DNA from: Pholiota molesta
Lineage: Eukaryota > Basidiomycota > Agaricomycetes > Agaricales > Strophariaceae
DNA: 40,934 bases
Assembly: GCA_014925825.1 (NCBI GenBank)
Contig: JACGCK010000324.1
Span: forward strand, 1 to 40,934
Reading direction: 5' to 3'
Shown: positions 13,213 to 24,961 of the stretch, piece by piece
Layout: the number at the start of each line of letters is the position of its first letter
Position numbering within the stretch: position 1 is the stretch's first letter
Program-made: the position numbers and the translations under genes
The notes under the pieces: model-generated
What the model was told of the DNA's origin: nothing
The model's input: only the letters and a program-made list of their open reading frames with translations
The model's database searches: none

Positions 13213-13945
13213 TTATAGTTGTGTGCGTACAGGATATTCGGGGTAAGCTATACAATGATGTTGGAGTGTCTGCTCCAGCAAATGAATCCATTCCCGCTCC
13301 TGAGAAATCTCCCGACAGAGCATCGCATTGCGTGCCGTCAATGAATCGACTTGCGCCTCGAGAATAGTGCTGCGTGCACGTAGCTTCTTGATTTCATCAT
13401 CCTTGCGGGGTAAATCCAGGTTACGGATCGCATTGGTCGTACAAAGGTCGATGATGTTGATCACTTGCTTGAGAAGATACTCGTCCGACTCAGGTGTCTG
13501 AAGCTCTTGGATGTTTGGATGCGTGGATGAACAGTCAGGATCTAAAACATTGAAGGGATTTGAGTTTAGTCTGTAGGGTTGTCTCGAAAATATTGGTCAT
13601 ACCTTTGGCCGAAGATTCTTCAAGTTGAGTTTCAAGCTCATCAGGCTCTTGTGAATAGCCCATGGTTTGAGAGTCTTCAAAATTGACAGACGTCTCAGAG
13701 CCAAAATGTAGTTCGGCCCACTGAGAATCCGTCGTCTGTGAGTCAAGTATGCCACCCGGCGCAAATAAGCTGTATATAAATTAGGCCCATAAATACATGT
13801 ATAAAAGAGAATATATGCACCTTGGAATATCTATGTGGTTCCCTTTAGAACGTGTACGCAAGCTGGTTTTACGGCGTTTGGGACTCGATGGCGAATGAGC
13901 AACCAAAGTGCACTGAGTCGATTCAAACTCCGAAGCTGATGACAT
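13213..13945 (-). CDS. transposon-borne coiled-coil protein, left copy
   Basis: This is the mirror of the right-arm gene at 19673-20405. Three exons are read: ATG at 13945, intron boundaries at the conserved GT...AG sites corresponding to about 19795-19848 and 20016-20076 in the right arm. The product has about 206 residues. The N-terminus is Ser-rich with a basic PKRRKTSLRTRSK segment that looks like a nuclear signal. The middle is acidic and Gln/Glu-rich. The C-terminal 80 residues form a clear coiled coil (KKLRARSTILEAQVDSLTAR). I do not recognise a family. Its placement back to back with the transposase and divergent from the accessory gene suggests a partner of one of them; that is inference. 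Confidence 0.7.
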
Positions 13946-14268
13946 GAGGGTGTGGCGAGAGGCTCAATGTCTTGCCTCCCGCTGCCTTTATCCAAATTCG
14001 TGCCTCCATTCTTGGCTCCTGTTCCGCTGCTGGTCTCCACCGTGTCTGTTCCGCCCCAGCCATTTCCAGGTCCCCAGCCAATGATAATTCTGCAAACTGA
14101 ATTGTTTATCAAGTTCAACAAAGCGCGATGACTGAAATAACGCGACGCGACGCGACGCGTTATTTACACCAGTTGCCCCCCCCAAGCAGATATAAAAGCG
14201 GCGAGCCCTCGCACAGAGTCCCCCCCCCAAGAGTACGTCTCTTATTTGTCACTTTTCCTCAGAAATCC
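13946..14268. promoter_or_regulatory. bidirectional promoter with ACGCG array and paired C tracts, left copy
   Basis: This 323-nt space separates two divergent start codons. At 14135-14165 lies AAATAACGCG, then three CGCGA units and CGCGTTATTT, so a tandem ACGCG array is framed by palindromic ends. ACGCG is the core of the MCB element bound by the MBF cell-cycle factor in yeasts. A TATA box (TATAAAAG, 14191-14198) lies 78 nt before the accessory ATG. It is bracketed by a run of eight C (14176-14183) and one of nine C (14220-14228), each followed by AAG. No such TATA box is seen on the other side. Confidence 0.65.
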
Positions 14269-15907
14269 ATGGCTTCTACAAGCCTCTCGTTTGACCTCGA
14301 TGTCACTCCAGGTCATATGGACAACTCAAACATCCTTCAACCTCAGCCCCATACACAGTCTACTCCACCTCCTGCCGTATCCTATACATCAGATCCTGTC
14401 ATCGACCAGGGAATGATTTTCATCGACACACTTTCGAAGGAGTTTGAGCTGGGCCCCGCACATGTCTCGCATCTCCGAGCATTGTACCAGGTATGCATCT
14501 CTGCAGCGCTTTGGAAGACTGAAGTGGTGCTAATGTATGCTGTCTAGCTTGGTACTAACTTCGAAGGAAATCTGTCGAAGGCCGATTTATACACACGCAT
14601 TTTCGCACTTGCCTGTCAGTTCAACACACAACGCCAAATCACCCTCGCTGTCCAATCAGTTACCGCGAACTCGTTTAGTGGCGCCGGAGGAGACTTCAAG
14701 AGGATTTTGGATGAGCTCTCCATCCGACTGGATACAAACTTCTCCCTGACCAGCGAGCAAACGGTATGTTCTTTCTCCTTGTCATATTACATGTTTTACT
14801 AATAAATTGTCCCTTGCGCAATAGTTAAGTGTTCGTCGCACCTGTCAGGAGTTGATTTATCAACCACGTCGTGTTTCTTTCAAGAACCTCTATTCTGAAG
14901 TGGATGTAAGTCACTGTAGTCTCTTTTTGACCCGAGGCGGCCTGTACTAACTCATGCCTCTATGGCAGAAACTTGTCCGAGAAAATCCGGCTGGTTACCG
15001 ATTGGAGAATGTATTCACTATCCCCGCACGAGAAAGCAAATGGATGTCTGAGGTGAAAAGGATCGCATCGAGTGTACGCAATTCCTTTCGCCAAGACGTA
15101 TGTCTTCATTACTTTTTATACCTTTCATGTAACTCATTTATTTTAACATTTATTAGCTTCGAAACAGTGTTATCGGCTCCAACCAAATGTCACTGGATAA
15201 GTTCACGGCAGAAGCATCGGAGAAGTACCATCACAGCAGCAAAGCGAGGAGTTCAGCCCAAGGTTACATGGTTCACAATGTAATTTTGGTTCGTAATTTC
15301 ATATCTATACTTTATGCAAACATTATCTCATTTACTATTTTTCAGCGACGCTTCTGCATTGAACATCAAAGTCTCCTCGGAGTTGACACTCAAGACCTCG
15401 AAGACTCGGAGTCCAGTGTTGGATCCGATGATGTTGAAGCCCTCCCACCAGCAAAGCGCAGACATGTGTCAAAAGGTCGTATTGCCGAAGGTCAAGACTT
15501 TTGGTCAAAGGTGGATGATTGGTTCAAGGATGCCATGAAGACACGAGGTGACAACTTCACAAGCGATGCGTGGCGAAGGTACGTTTCATTCTTTATTGTA
15601 TTGGAATGTGCAAAATTCTAATGACTTTCGAAGTTACATTGACGAGTCTATTCGGCTTGACAATGCTCACCATGATTCTTTTGTACAGGCTCGGGCTCAA
15701 GCAAGAAGGCCTAATAGAATGAGTACGACAGCACATGTGATGGCTTCGAGATCTCACCCACCCTCACCTTTACCCACTGAACACTGGACTTCATCTGGCC
15801 CTTCCTCTTCGTCGAGCTCCTCGGTGGCTTCTTCAAGGTCAGGATTTCTTGAAGGATTTCTGCAACCTTCGCAGCCAGGGGGCTTTGTTAATCAGTTCAT
15901 GAGTTAA
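14269..15907 (+). CDS. transposon accessory protein, intact left copy
   Basis: Seven exons (14269-14490, 14548-14763, 14825-14905, 14969-15097, 15157-15288, 15346-15578, 15634-15907) join in frame to 428 residues. The N-terminal half is helical and holds LYTRIFALACQFNTQRQ and DELSIRLDTNFSLTSEQ. The middle has SVRRTCQELIYQPRRVSFKN and VKRIASSVRNSFRQDLRNSV, a basic block suited to DNA binding. Then come GYMVHNVILRRFCIEHQSLL, a basic segment PAKRRHVSKGR and FWSKVDDWFKDAMK. The tail is Ser/Pro-rich. I recall related multi-copy hypothetical proteins in Agaricomycetes but no function. The basic middle and its place in the element suggest a regulator or DNA-binding helper of transposition; inference only. 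The right-arm copy carries two frameshifts. Confidence 0.78.
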
Positions 15908-16798
15908 ATAATTTGTCTTCAATCAACATCATTGATTTTCTGTTACCTTTATATGCTGGAGTGAGAAGCCATGAGAGAAATGGAATTTGCGGCCTGCTGT
16001 GGTGTTCCAGGGGAGCAATGCAGCGTGATTTGGTCATGTTTGGCAACACCTTCAGCAACTCGCACAAGTGGCAAATTTTGCCCTTCATCGCTCTCACCAA
16101 CCCTCCGCTGACCTTTAATCCATCCACCTCCTGCTGTCCTTTGTTCTCTTTTCTGTAGTCTATATTCCACATTGCTGTGGCATGGATGTTGAATCCATGT
16201 AGGAGATCTGTGAGCACGGCTTGACGTGCATTCCCGGCTTGTGGGAACCATGTTGAATGGCACGGAAATTCCATCTTGTATCTTTTGTTTCGTTTATATT
16301 TCTCAGTGTCTCGACTCTCATCCAAGCTCAAGCTGAGTGTTCATCTCTTCCTTGACATTATAAACAAGAACTAATCATTGAATTCTAGGTTTTCCGAGCT
16401 CTTAATGCTCAATGCTCATGTTGAAGTTCAAGTTGGTCCATGCATGGGATGGTCGTTGGAAGGGAATCGTCTAGGTTCAAGGGGTCGGCATGGTGAGTGC
16501 TCGAGGTATGGCACCTTTATGAAGTAGATAGAATCTGTTAAATATACAACATTTCTACGTCTTCATCGTGTTCAGTGAGCTTGCTGGGTGCCTCGGAGCG
16601 TCTCGGGGCAGCCTTTTCTGAATAAGCCGATTTGGACCGAGGATGCCAGTGCTCGTGATTCCAGGCACCACAGGCATTCCCAAAGTGTATTATCTCCATC
16701 AAGCACATCACCACATGTGCCAGGTGCAAAATCCTTTGTGCTGAGGTTAAGTTCCACCGCGATAGACCCAGCTCAAGCAGCTTATTTTTAAGGCAGAT
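15908..16798. other. unassigned subcentral DNA of the left arm
   Basis: About 890 nt between the accessory gene and the centre. A minus-strand frame of 144 codons (15897-16331) and smaller ones (16538-16757) are open but show no recognisable domain, no convincing splice partners, and overlap the 3' end of the accessory gene. I see no clear gene. GCTCAA motifs occur at 16326 and 16771. The same holds for the mirror region 16822-17712. Confidence 0.45.
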
Positions 16799-16828
16799 AC
16801 ATTTCTTATTAAGTCTGGCTCATCTGCC
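16792..16828. repeat. centre of the palindrome: 23-nt spacer within a short inverted repeat
   Basis: GGCAGAT (16792-16798) and ATCTGCC (16822-16828) are the innermost bases of the two arms. The 23 nt between them (16799-16821) are the only part of the palindrome without a mirror. GGCAGAT also occurs near the outer end of each arm (at 8419 in the left arm). Confidence 0.9.
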
Positions 16829-17712
16829 TTAAAAATAAGCTGCTTGAGCTGGGTCTATCGCGGTGGAACTTAACCTCAGCACAAAGGATTTTGCACCTGG
16901 CACATGTGGTGATGTGCTTGATGGAGATAATACACTTTGGGAATGCCTGTGGTGCCTGGAATCACGAGCACTGGCATCCTCGGTCCAAATCGGCTTATTC
17001 AGAAAAGGCTGCCCCGAGACGCTCCGAGGCACCCAGCAAGCTCACTGAACACGATGAAGACGTAGAAATGTTGTATATTTAACAGATTCTATCTACTTCA
17101 TAAAGGTGCCATACCTCGAGCACTCACCATGCCGACCCCTTGAACCTAGACGATTCCCTTCCAACGACCATCCCATGCATGGACCAACTTGAACTTCAAC
17201 ATGAGCATTGAGCATTAAGAGCTCGGAAAACCTAGAATTCAATGATTAGTTCTTGTTTATAATGTCAAGGAAGAGATGAACACTCAGCTTGAGCTTGGAT
17301 GAGAGTCGAGACACTGAGAAATATAAACGAAACAAAAGATACAAGATGGAATTTCCGTGCCATTCAACATGGTTCCCACAAGCCGGGAATGCACGTCAAG
17401 CCGTGCTCACAGATCTCCTACATGGATTCAACATCCATGCCACAGCAATGTGGAATATAGACTACAGAAAAGAGAACAAAGGACAGCAGGAGGTGGATGG
17501 ATTAAAGGTCAGCGGAGGGTTGGTGAGAGCGATGAAGGGCAAAATTTGCCACTTGTGCGAGTTGCTGAAGGTGTTGCCAAACATGACCAAATCACGCTGC
17601 ATTGCTCCCCTGGAACACCACAGCAGGCCGCAAATTCCATTTCTCTCATGGCTTCTCACTCCAGCATATAAAGGTAACAGAAAATCAATGATGTTGATTG
17701 AAGACAAATTAT

Positions 17713-19349
17713 TTAACTCATGAACTGATTAACAAAGCCCCTGGCTGCGAAGGTTGCAGAAATCCTTCAAGAAATCCTGACCTTGAAGAAGCCACCGAGG
17801 AGCTCGACGAAGAGGAAGGGCCAGATGAAGTCCAGTGTTCAGTGGGTAAAGGTGAGGGTGGGTGAGATCTCGAAGCCATCACATGTGCTGTCGTACTCAT
17901 TCTATTAGGCCTTCTTGCTTGAGCCCGAGCCTGTACAAAAGAATCATGGTGAGCATTGTCAAGCCGAATAGACTCGTCAATGTAACTTCGAAAGTCATTA
18001 GAATTTTGCACATTCCAATACAATAAAGAATGAAACGTACCTTCGCCACGCATCGCTTGTGAAGTTGTCACCTCGTGTCTTCATGGCATCCTTGAACCAA
18101 TCATCCACCTTTGACCAAAAGTCTTGACCTTCGGCAATACGACCTTTTGACACATGTCTGCGCTTTGCTGGTGGAGGGCTTCAACATCATCGGATCCAAC
18201 ACTGGACTCCGAGTCTTCGAGGTCTTGAGTGTCAACTCCGAGGAGACTTTGATGTTCAATGCAGAAGCGTCGCTGAAAAATAGTAAATGAGATAATGTTT
18301 GCATAAAGTATAGATATGAAATTACGAACCAAAATTACATTGTGAACCATGTAACCTTGGGCTGAACTCCTCGCTTTGCTGCTGTGATGGTACTTCTCCG
18401 ATGCTTCTGCCGTGAACTTATCCAGTGACATTTGGTTGGAGCCGATAACACTGTTTCGAAGCTAATAAATGTTAAAATAAATGAGTTACATGAAAGGTAT
18501 AAAAAGTAATGAAGACATACGTCTTGGCGAAAGGAATTGCGTACACTCGATGCGATCCTTTTCACCTCAGACATCCATTTGCTTTCTCGTGCGGGGATAG
18601 TGAATACATTCTCCAATCGGTAACCAGCCGGATTTTCTCGGACAAGTTTCTGCCATAGAGGCATGAGTTAGTACAGGCCGCCTCGGGTCAAAAAGAGACT
18701 ACAGTGACTTACATCCACTTCAGAATAGAGGTTCTTGAAAGAAACACGACGTGGTTGATAAATCAACTCCTGACAGGTGCGACGAACACTTAACTATTGC
18801 GCAAGGGACAATTTATTAGTAAAACATGTAATATGACAAGGAGAAAGAACATACCGTTTGCTCGCTGGTCAGGGAGAAGTTTGTATCCAGTCGGATGGAG
18901 AGCTCATCCAAAATCCTCTTGAAGTCTCCTCCGGCGCCACTAAACGAGTTCGCGGTAACTGATTGGACAGCGAGGGTGATTTGGCGTTGTGTGTTGAACT
19001 GACAGGCAAGTGCGAAAATGCGTGTGTATAAATCGGCCTTCGACAGATTTCCTTCGAAGTTAGTACCAAGCTAGACAGCATACATTAGCACCACTTCAGT
19101 CTTCCAAAGCGCTGCAGAGATGCATACCTGGTACAATGCTCGGAGATGCGAGACATGTGCGGGGCCCAGCTCAAACTCCTTCGAAAGTGTGTCGATGAAA
19201 ATCATTCCCTGGTCGATGACAGGATCTGATGTATAGGATACGGCAGGAGGTGGAGTAGACTGTGTATGGGGCTGAGGTTGAAGGATGTTTGAGTTGTCCA
19301 TATGACCTGGAGTGACATCGAGGTCAAACGAGAGGCTTGTAGAAGCCAT
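17713..19349 (-). pseudogene. transposon accessory protein, right copy with two frameshifts
   Basis: This is the mirror of 14269-15907, starting at ATG 19349. In exon 6 the run CCC of the left copy is CC here (18173-18174 on the plus strand as GG). This shifts the frame after about residue 293 and ends the protein about 31 codons later (stop at 18081). In exon 7 a run of five is four here (17738-17741), which would change the last residues. If real, this copy makes a product lacking the basic PAKRRHVSKGR segment and the C-terminus. If the missing bases are sequencing errors, it is intact and identical to the left copy. Confidence 0.7.
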
Positions 19350-19672
19350 GGATTTCTGAGGAAAAGTGACAAATAAGAGACGTACTCTTGGGGGGGGGAC
19401 TCTGTGCGAGGGCTCGCCGCTTTTATATCTGCTTGGGGGGGGCAACTGGTGTAAATAACGCGTCGCGTCGCGTCGCGTTATTTCAGTCATCGCGCTTTGT
19501 TGAACTTGATAAACAATTCAGTTTGCAGAATTATCATTGGCTGGGGACCTGGAAATGGCTGGGGCGGAACAGACACGGTGGAGACCAGCAGCGGAACAGG
19601 AGCCAAGAATGGAGGCACGAATTTGGATAAAGGCAGCGGGAGGCAAGACATTGAGCCTCTCGCCACACCCTC
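19350..19672. promoter_or_regulatory. bidirectional promoter with ACGCG array, right copy
   Basis: Mirror of 13946-14268. The ACGCG array is at 19453-19483. The paired runs of nine and eight G (seen as C on the other strand) flank the TATA box exactly as in the left arm, with the same run lengths. Confidence 0.65.
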
Positions 19673-20405
19673 ATGTCATCAGCTTCGGAGTTTGAATCGA
19701 CTCAGTGCACTTTGGTTGCTCATTCGCCATCGAGTCCCAAACGCCGTAAAACCAGCTTGCGTACACGTTCTAAAGGGAACCACATAGATATTCCAAGGTG
19801 CATATATTCTCTTTTATACATGTATTTATGGGCCTAATTTATATACAGCTTATTTGCGCCGGGTGGCATACTTGACTCACAGACGACGGATTCTCAGTGG
19901 GCCGAACTACATTTTGGCTCTGAGACGTCTGTCAATTTTGAAGACTCTCAAACCATGGGCTATTCACAAGAGCCTGATGAGCTTGAAACTCAACTTGAAG
20001 AATCTTCGGCCAAAGGTATGACCAATATTTTCGAGACAACCCTACAGACTAAACTCAAATCCCTTCAATGTTTTAGATCCTGACTGTTCATCCACGCATC
20101 CAAACATCCAAGAGCTTCAGACACCTGAGTCGGACGAGTATCTTCTCAAGCAAGTGATCAACATCATCGACCTTTGTACGACCAATGCGATCCGTAACCT
20201 GGATTTACCCCGCAAGGATGATGAAATCAAGAAGCTACGTGCACGCAGCACTATTCTCGAGGCGCAAGTCGATTCATTGACGGCACGCAATGCGATGCTC
20301 TGTCGGGAGATTTCTCAGGAGCGGGAATGGATTCATTTGCTGGAGCAGACACTCCAACATCATTGTATAGCTTACCCCGAATATCCTGTACGCACACAAC
20401 TATAA
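19673..20405 (+). CDS. transposon-borne coiled-coil protein, right copy
   Basis: The three exons read most easily here: ATG at 19673 to about 19794 (ending in the codons for HIDIP), then from CTTATTTGCGCC to TCGGCCAAAG, then from ATCCTGACTG to the stop at 20405. Introns are about 54 and 60 nt with GT...AG ends, and phases match. The basic N-terminal segment, acidic middle and C-terminal coiled coil are as in the left copy. It is convergent with the right-arm transposase, whose stop lies at 20445. Confidence 0.7.
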
Positions 20406-20444
20406 TGTTTCTTCCAATTAAATTGTCTATATCAAAATTTTTAT

Positions 20445-23400
20445 TCACGTATCGAAGTTAATTAGCACTTCTCCAGGAAACGAGGGCTGCGAATTTCTTC
20501 GCGCTCTCGTGGTACTGACATTATTACTCTGTGCAATTCTGGAAGCACCACGGCCTCTCGTACTTCCTTGTACACCTCGTCCACGAACCATTCCCCTCGT
20601 CAGCCCCACCCCTCGACCCCGAGTTGATCCTGCAGCCGCTGTTGACATTTTGCGAGCATCAATAACATTACGAACACTTTCCATGATGATTTCTTCTTCT
20701 TCTTGAACACTGATAGCCCTTGACGGAATTCGAAACTTCTGGACGTGTATTGCATCGCGCATTTTCGCAGTATTGAGGATTCTATCGTCTGGGCAGATCT
20801 TGTGCTCAATGATTTGTCGGCGATGCTCTGTGCGCACTCGTTCCTGAAATATAAATTCAGACCCACTCGCTGAACACTCATGTTGCTCGCAGTTGTGAGG
20901 TGCATTCACAGTACACAAAATATCCTTCACCTAAATTAGCATGCTGGACATATTTATGAAGGTCTGTGACTTACAAAGACGGCCACAAATGCCCACTGCT
21001 CCTGCAGAGCCAACCGCGGCATCTGGAACTTTGTCGCGATGTCCTGCACGTTGGCTAATTGAAGGAGCACCCCATCAGCTTTTCCTTCATGGTAGTTCGG
21101 TGAATCTACCTGTTGCAGAATTTCGCGAACACAACCAACAATTGGTTGCACCGACGAGGGGCATGTGAAGATAACATACTGATTTAATGTACAAAGATCA
21201 TTGTTCTGCAAATGAACAGAATGACTAGTGACGTAGCGTATGGTTTGGGAGTCTCTGGTCAATTCGGGTAGCTTTAGGCCTGTCAGAGTTTGATTGAATT
21301 GTCGTGGTGGGGTTTTGTCTCTTCGGCATAGTCCTACAAAGAGAGAATAAATTGATATTAGTAATTGCAGCAAGTCGAAAGGGATAATCATTATACCAGG
21401 CATTGAAACTTCAGTATCAATAGGGATACCAAGATAATGTTGTAACGTGTTGTCGGCGGCGATGAGTTTCTTTGGGCCTGGGCCCGCGGCAATCCAGTCT
21501 GACTCTTTGGAACCAGCAGGATCGACTTCCTTGGATTTCAGGAAATAACCACCACTCACAAGATGGCGAATTCGATTTCCCTGGGCAAAAGCAAGGGCAA
21601 TGTCACGCGAAGGAGCAAGCCGATTACTGTGGACACTCTTTGCACGGATGACAGCATTAAACGACTCAAATGATTCTGTCGCAAAGAGTACGGCAGGCCC
21701 AAACCGACGAATGTGATTTGGTAAATGGAGGAAGATGTGGAATTTTGCTTTATTGAACCATCCGCATGTCCAGCGTGCTGTCTGGAGCAGAAAATAGTGA
21801 ATTTCATGTTCGAGTGTCACCTAAAGTAATTTTCAGTATAGAAATCTCGCGTAACATTGATGAAACTTACGATGAATTTGTCTATGTCTTCAATAACGGG
21901 CTGATACACGAGAGGAACCAGTTTTGAGAGAGCCAGCCATGCATCAAAGACCTCGGGAGCAACCATGTCATATATCACGAAAGGCGCAACTTGGGAGATT
22001 GCACGAAAGTCACGGCCTGTAAGTGAGTTCGCATAATTGACGAGCGTATCGCCACCAAGAGGAGAAAGGCCAAGTGCTTTGACATCAAAGCTGTTGAGAC
22101 GCTGAATCAAGAGGATCTTTTGCGATGCGTCGTTTTTGATTTGGTTCGATATAAGATCCCGCCAAAAATATTTCACAAACCCAAGCAGAACAACGTGTAA
22201 TAATTCCACCGGGGTATCTTGGTGAGGATCCAAACCTGTGTTTGTTACAATATGAGCATCCTGGTTCTCCATCGCAAATTAAAATGGAATGATGGATCCA
22301 GGGTACTTTACCTTTGAGTCGCCAAACAGGACTTTTAATGTCGGCCGGAAGCTCACTAATGGCCTTGTTGAGTGCTTCTTGTCTCGCTGCACCTTTTGCG
22401 GATTTATAAGAATTGAAAAGACGTTCAAAAAAGAATTCTTGCATGGTGTCCTTGATGCCTGTATTTGTGCGAGCAGTTTTGAGGCGTGATTTTGCACCAG
22501 TATCATGGGCTTCTCGAAAATAACCATCGAGAATCTTGAGTGTCTCGTCTTTGTTGCGCGGTCTCGCAGGCTAGAGAAATGTGTTAAATACATACGATTC
22601 AACATGAGCAGAGAAAATAGATATACCTTAATGAAACTTTTGATACGACTGAACATTGCCGACATATCTTCTACATATTTTCCTCGGGTTTTCTTAGCAT
22701 GTGGGACGGAGACAGTTGGCGAAGGCGGAGCAGAACTCTGCTCATCCGAAGGCACTGGACTGACATCTCGTGATGGTGCCGGGCTCACTTCATGGTCATT
22801 GTCATCGTCGGGCAGTGTGAGCATCCCGGCATCTTGAGCATCAGTACCCTTGACCCAGCATGTACGACAGAAATATTTTCCGCGCAGTCCAATATGGCAT
22901 GCAAACTCGCTGTGCATCGGATTATCTCCAAGCAACATCAGAACGGTTGGGAAGACCATAACGAGCTCTTTGTGTACGCAATCCCATGCCCATATACCCG
23001 TTTTTTGAGCTTGCCTATGATCGAAGACATTAGATCTTGACCAGCAGAAAGGCGAAATGTAACCTACTCAATTTGTTCAACAACACCGTCCATCATTTCA
23101 AGTGGTGGGGCTGTGTTGGACGTGCAGAGATAATGAACATTATATTCCTTCACCGATTCTTTGAGTGGTAAACCTGCGAGCGTGAACAAGAAACTATTAT
23201 GTTCGTTCCATTTCTTTGACGTGTTGCCAGAGGTATCATCGCAATACATCGATAAAGGCATTGCCAGAACGCGATGGCCTTTGGCACGTTCTCGCCATGG
23301 ATTTCCTAGGACTGGGTTGGTGAGATCCCAACGCCGAAGTTCAGGATCCGAGCTTGACGAACGGATACCTAATTCAAGTTAAATAAGAAAAAATAGCATT

Positions 23401-24961
23401 AGGTTCGCAAAAAGACATACCATGAATGACTGAAGGGTCCGGGATGTTGTAGGCACGGAAATCCCGAGCGAGGTCAGGAAAATTCTTGAGAAGCTGGGTC
23501 TCACATACTTCCAATGTGTTATCTTGATAAACTATCCATCCAGCGACGTTGTCTTCTGTGGCCGGATGGGCTTCCAACCGCCAAGCTTTCGCGAAAAATC
23601 GACCTTCGCGACTAAACCAGCGGTGTGGGATACAAAGCGAGCCGTCGTTGAGCATGGTCGGCTCGAATATATAATAATCGGTTTTCTTGACGCGAATCAT
23701 TGGCGTCGTCTCGTCGGACGGAAGTTCGTGGAGCCAGCGGTCGGCTTGTCGAGCCTCACTAACCCGTTTGCCACTATCCTCGGGATAAAAATAAAGGTTG
23801 GGTGCGACTTGTGGATTGGCCATCTCCTAATGTTCAAGTGAGTAAATGTTCGCCTCGCCAGTGCGGAAAAATATACCTGCGCCAGGAGTTGACCTAGATT
23901 ATTGACATGGTAAATGTGCCCTTGCTTGCCTTTATATGTGATTGTGTCAACGCCACAAAGCTCTTGCATTATTTTATTGAGGAGATTCATAGACTTCACG
24001 GAGGGGACATCATCAACTTTATTAACACGCAGCAACCACAAAAATAAGTCTAGCTGTTTCCGAGAGAAGACGGAACGTGGAAGATGCATGAGAATATCTA
24101 AAGTACATGTCTGCTTCTTGTCAGTATAGCGCTGATGACTACAATGGGATAACTTACAATTCTGTCCGCCCACGGATACCACTCGTCACTTGAGGCCACT
24201 GCATTCCGACGATCGAAGCGCGCGCGCTTACGAGGTTCATCGTCGAGTATCGGGTGTTCGACTTCATCTCCGTCAGAATCTGTACCTATGAGTGCGCATA
24301 TTTGATAAGGTGCCGCAGTGAAAAATATAAGAAAGTAGACTTACTGGTGTCTGGGGAATCTGGGCACTCTTCCTCGCTAAAGTCACTGAGATTTCCGTTA
24401 TTCAAGAAGTCGAGCGTTTTCTGGAATATGGATTGGTGCAGCTGGTCGGAAGGCGAGATTTGTGCTGTAGTGTCTTCCAATGCTTCGTATGCGAGCCAAT
24501 TCATGCGGGGTGGAGAGGCACCGAGACTGTGAGACCCTGCTAGTGAATCGGGAAAGTTGGGTTCACCATAAGTATTATGGGACCCAGAAGTGGGCGGGTA
24601 GAGAGGTTGGGAGGGGTTTGATGTGCCCGAGGCGAGGAGAGCTCGAAGGGCGTCGTTGCTCAAAGCTCTGAGCGTGGCACCCTGGTCTTCTTGTGACTGC
24701 GTGAGAGAGCCGCGAAGATTGGAGGTTGACGTTTCGTGAGTAAAGGCGAGCAGCGCGTTTTGATGTACTTTGGATTCCTCGTGTTTCTTAGCATTTTTCT
24801 GGAGTCTTTCGCGGCCATCTCGACAGACGAGGCAGTAATAAAAGAGCTGGCCATTTGGGTGTTGACGAGTTTCCCAATCTGAGGTGAACAGTTAGCGCCC
24901 AACACAGGAATTGATGGCAGACGTCATACTGACAGATGGGATCAAGAAGTTCAGGCGGCAT
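20445..24961 (-). CDS. Plavaka-like transposase, right copy
   Basis: Exact mirror of the left transposase (left coordinate x maps to 33618 minus x). All exon frames compared have the same residues, so this copy should also give 1,303 residues with the zinc-finger-like N-terminus, the CDDTSGN and LGDNPM blocks and the Arg-Gly tail. It starts at 24961, about 260 nt inside the right end of the element. Confidence 0.88.

Larger units (their letters stand above)
8396..16798 (+). repeat. left arm of the giant inverted repeat (8.4 kb)
   Basis: This arm is repeated as the reverse complement at 16822-25222. By eye the arms match throughout, apart from one C in the run at 15444-15446 and one G in the run at 15878-15882, both one base shorter in the right arm. 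The arm begins TACACAGCCGG and ends AAGGCAGAT. It holds three genes in the order transposase (+), coiled-coil protein (-), accessory protein (+), and about 0.9 kb of unassigned DNA nearest the centre. Confidence 0.95.

Noticed and set aside
15897..16331. 144-codon minus-strand frame as a fourth transposon gene
   Set aside because: It has no recognised domain or splice partners and overlaps the 3' end of the accessory gene. Its presence in both arms adds no independent evidence because the arms are copies.
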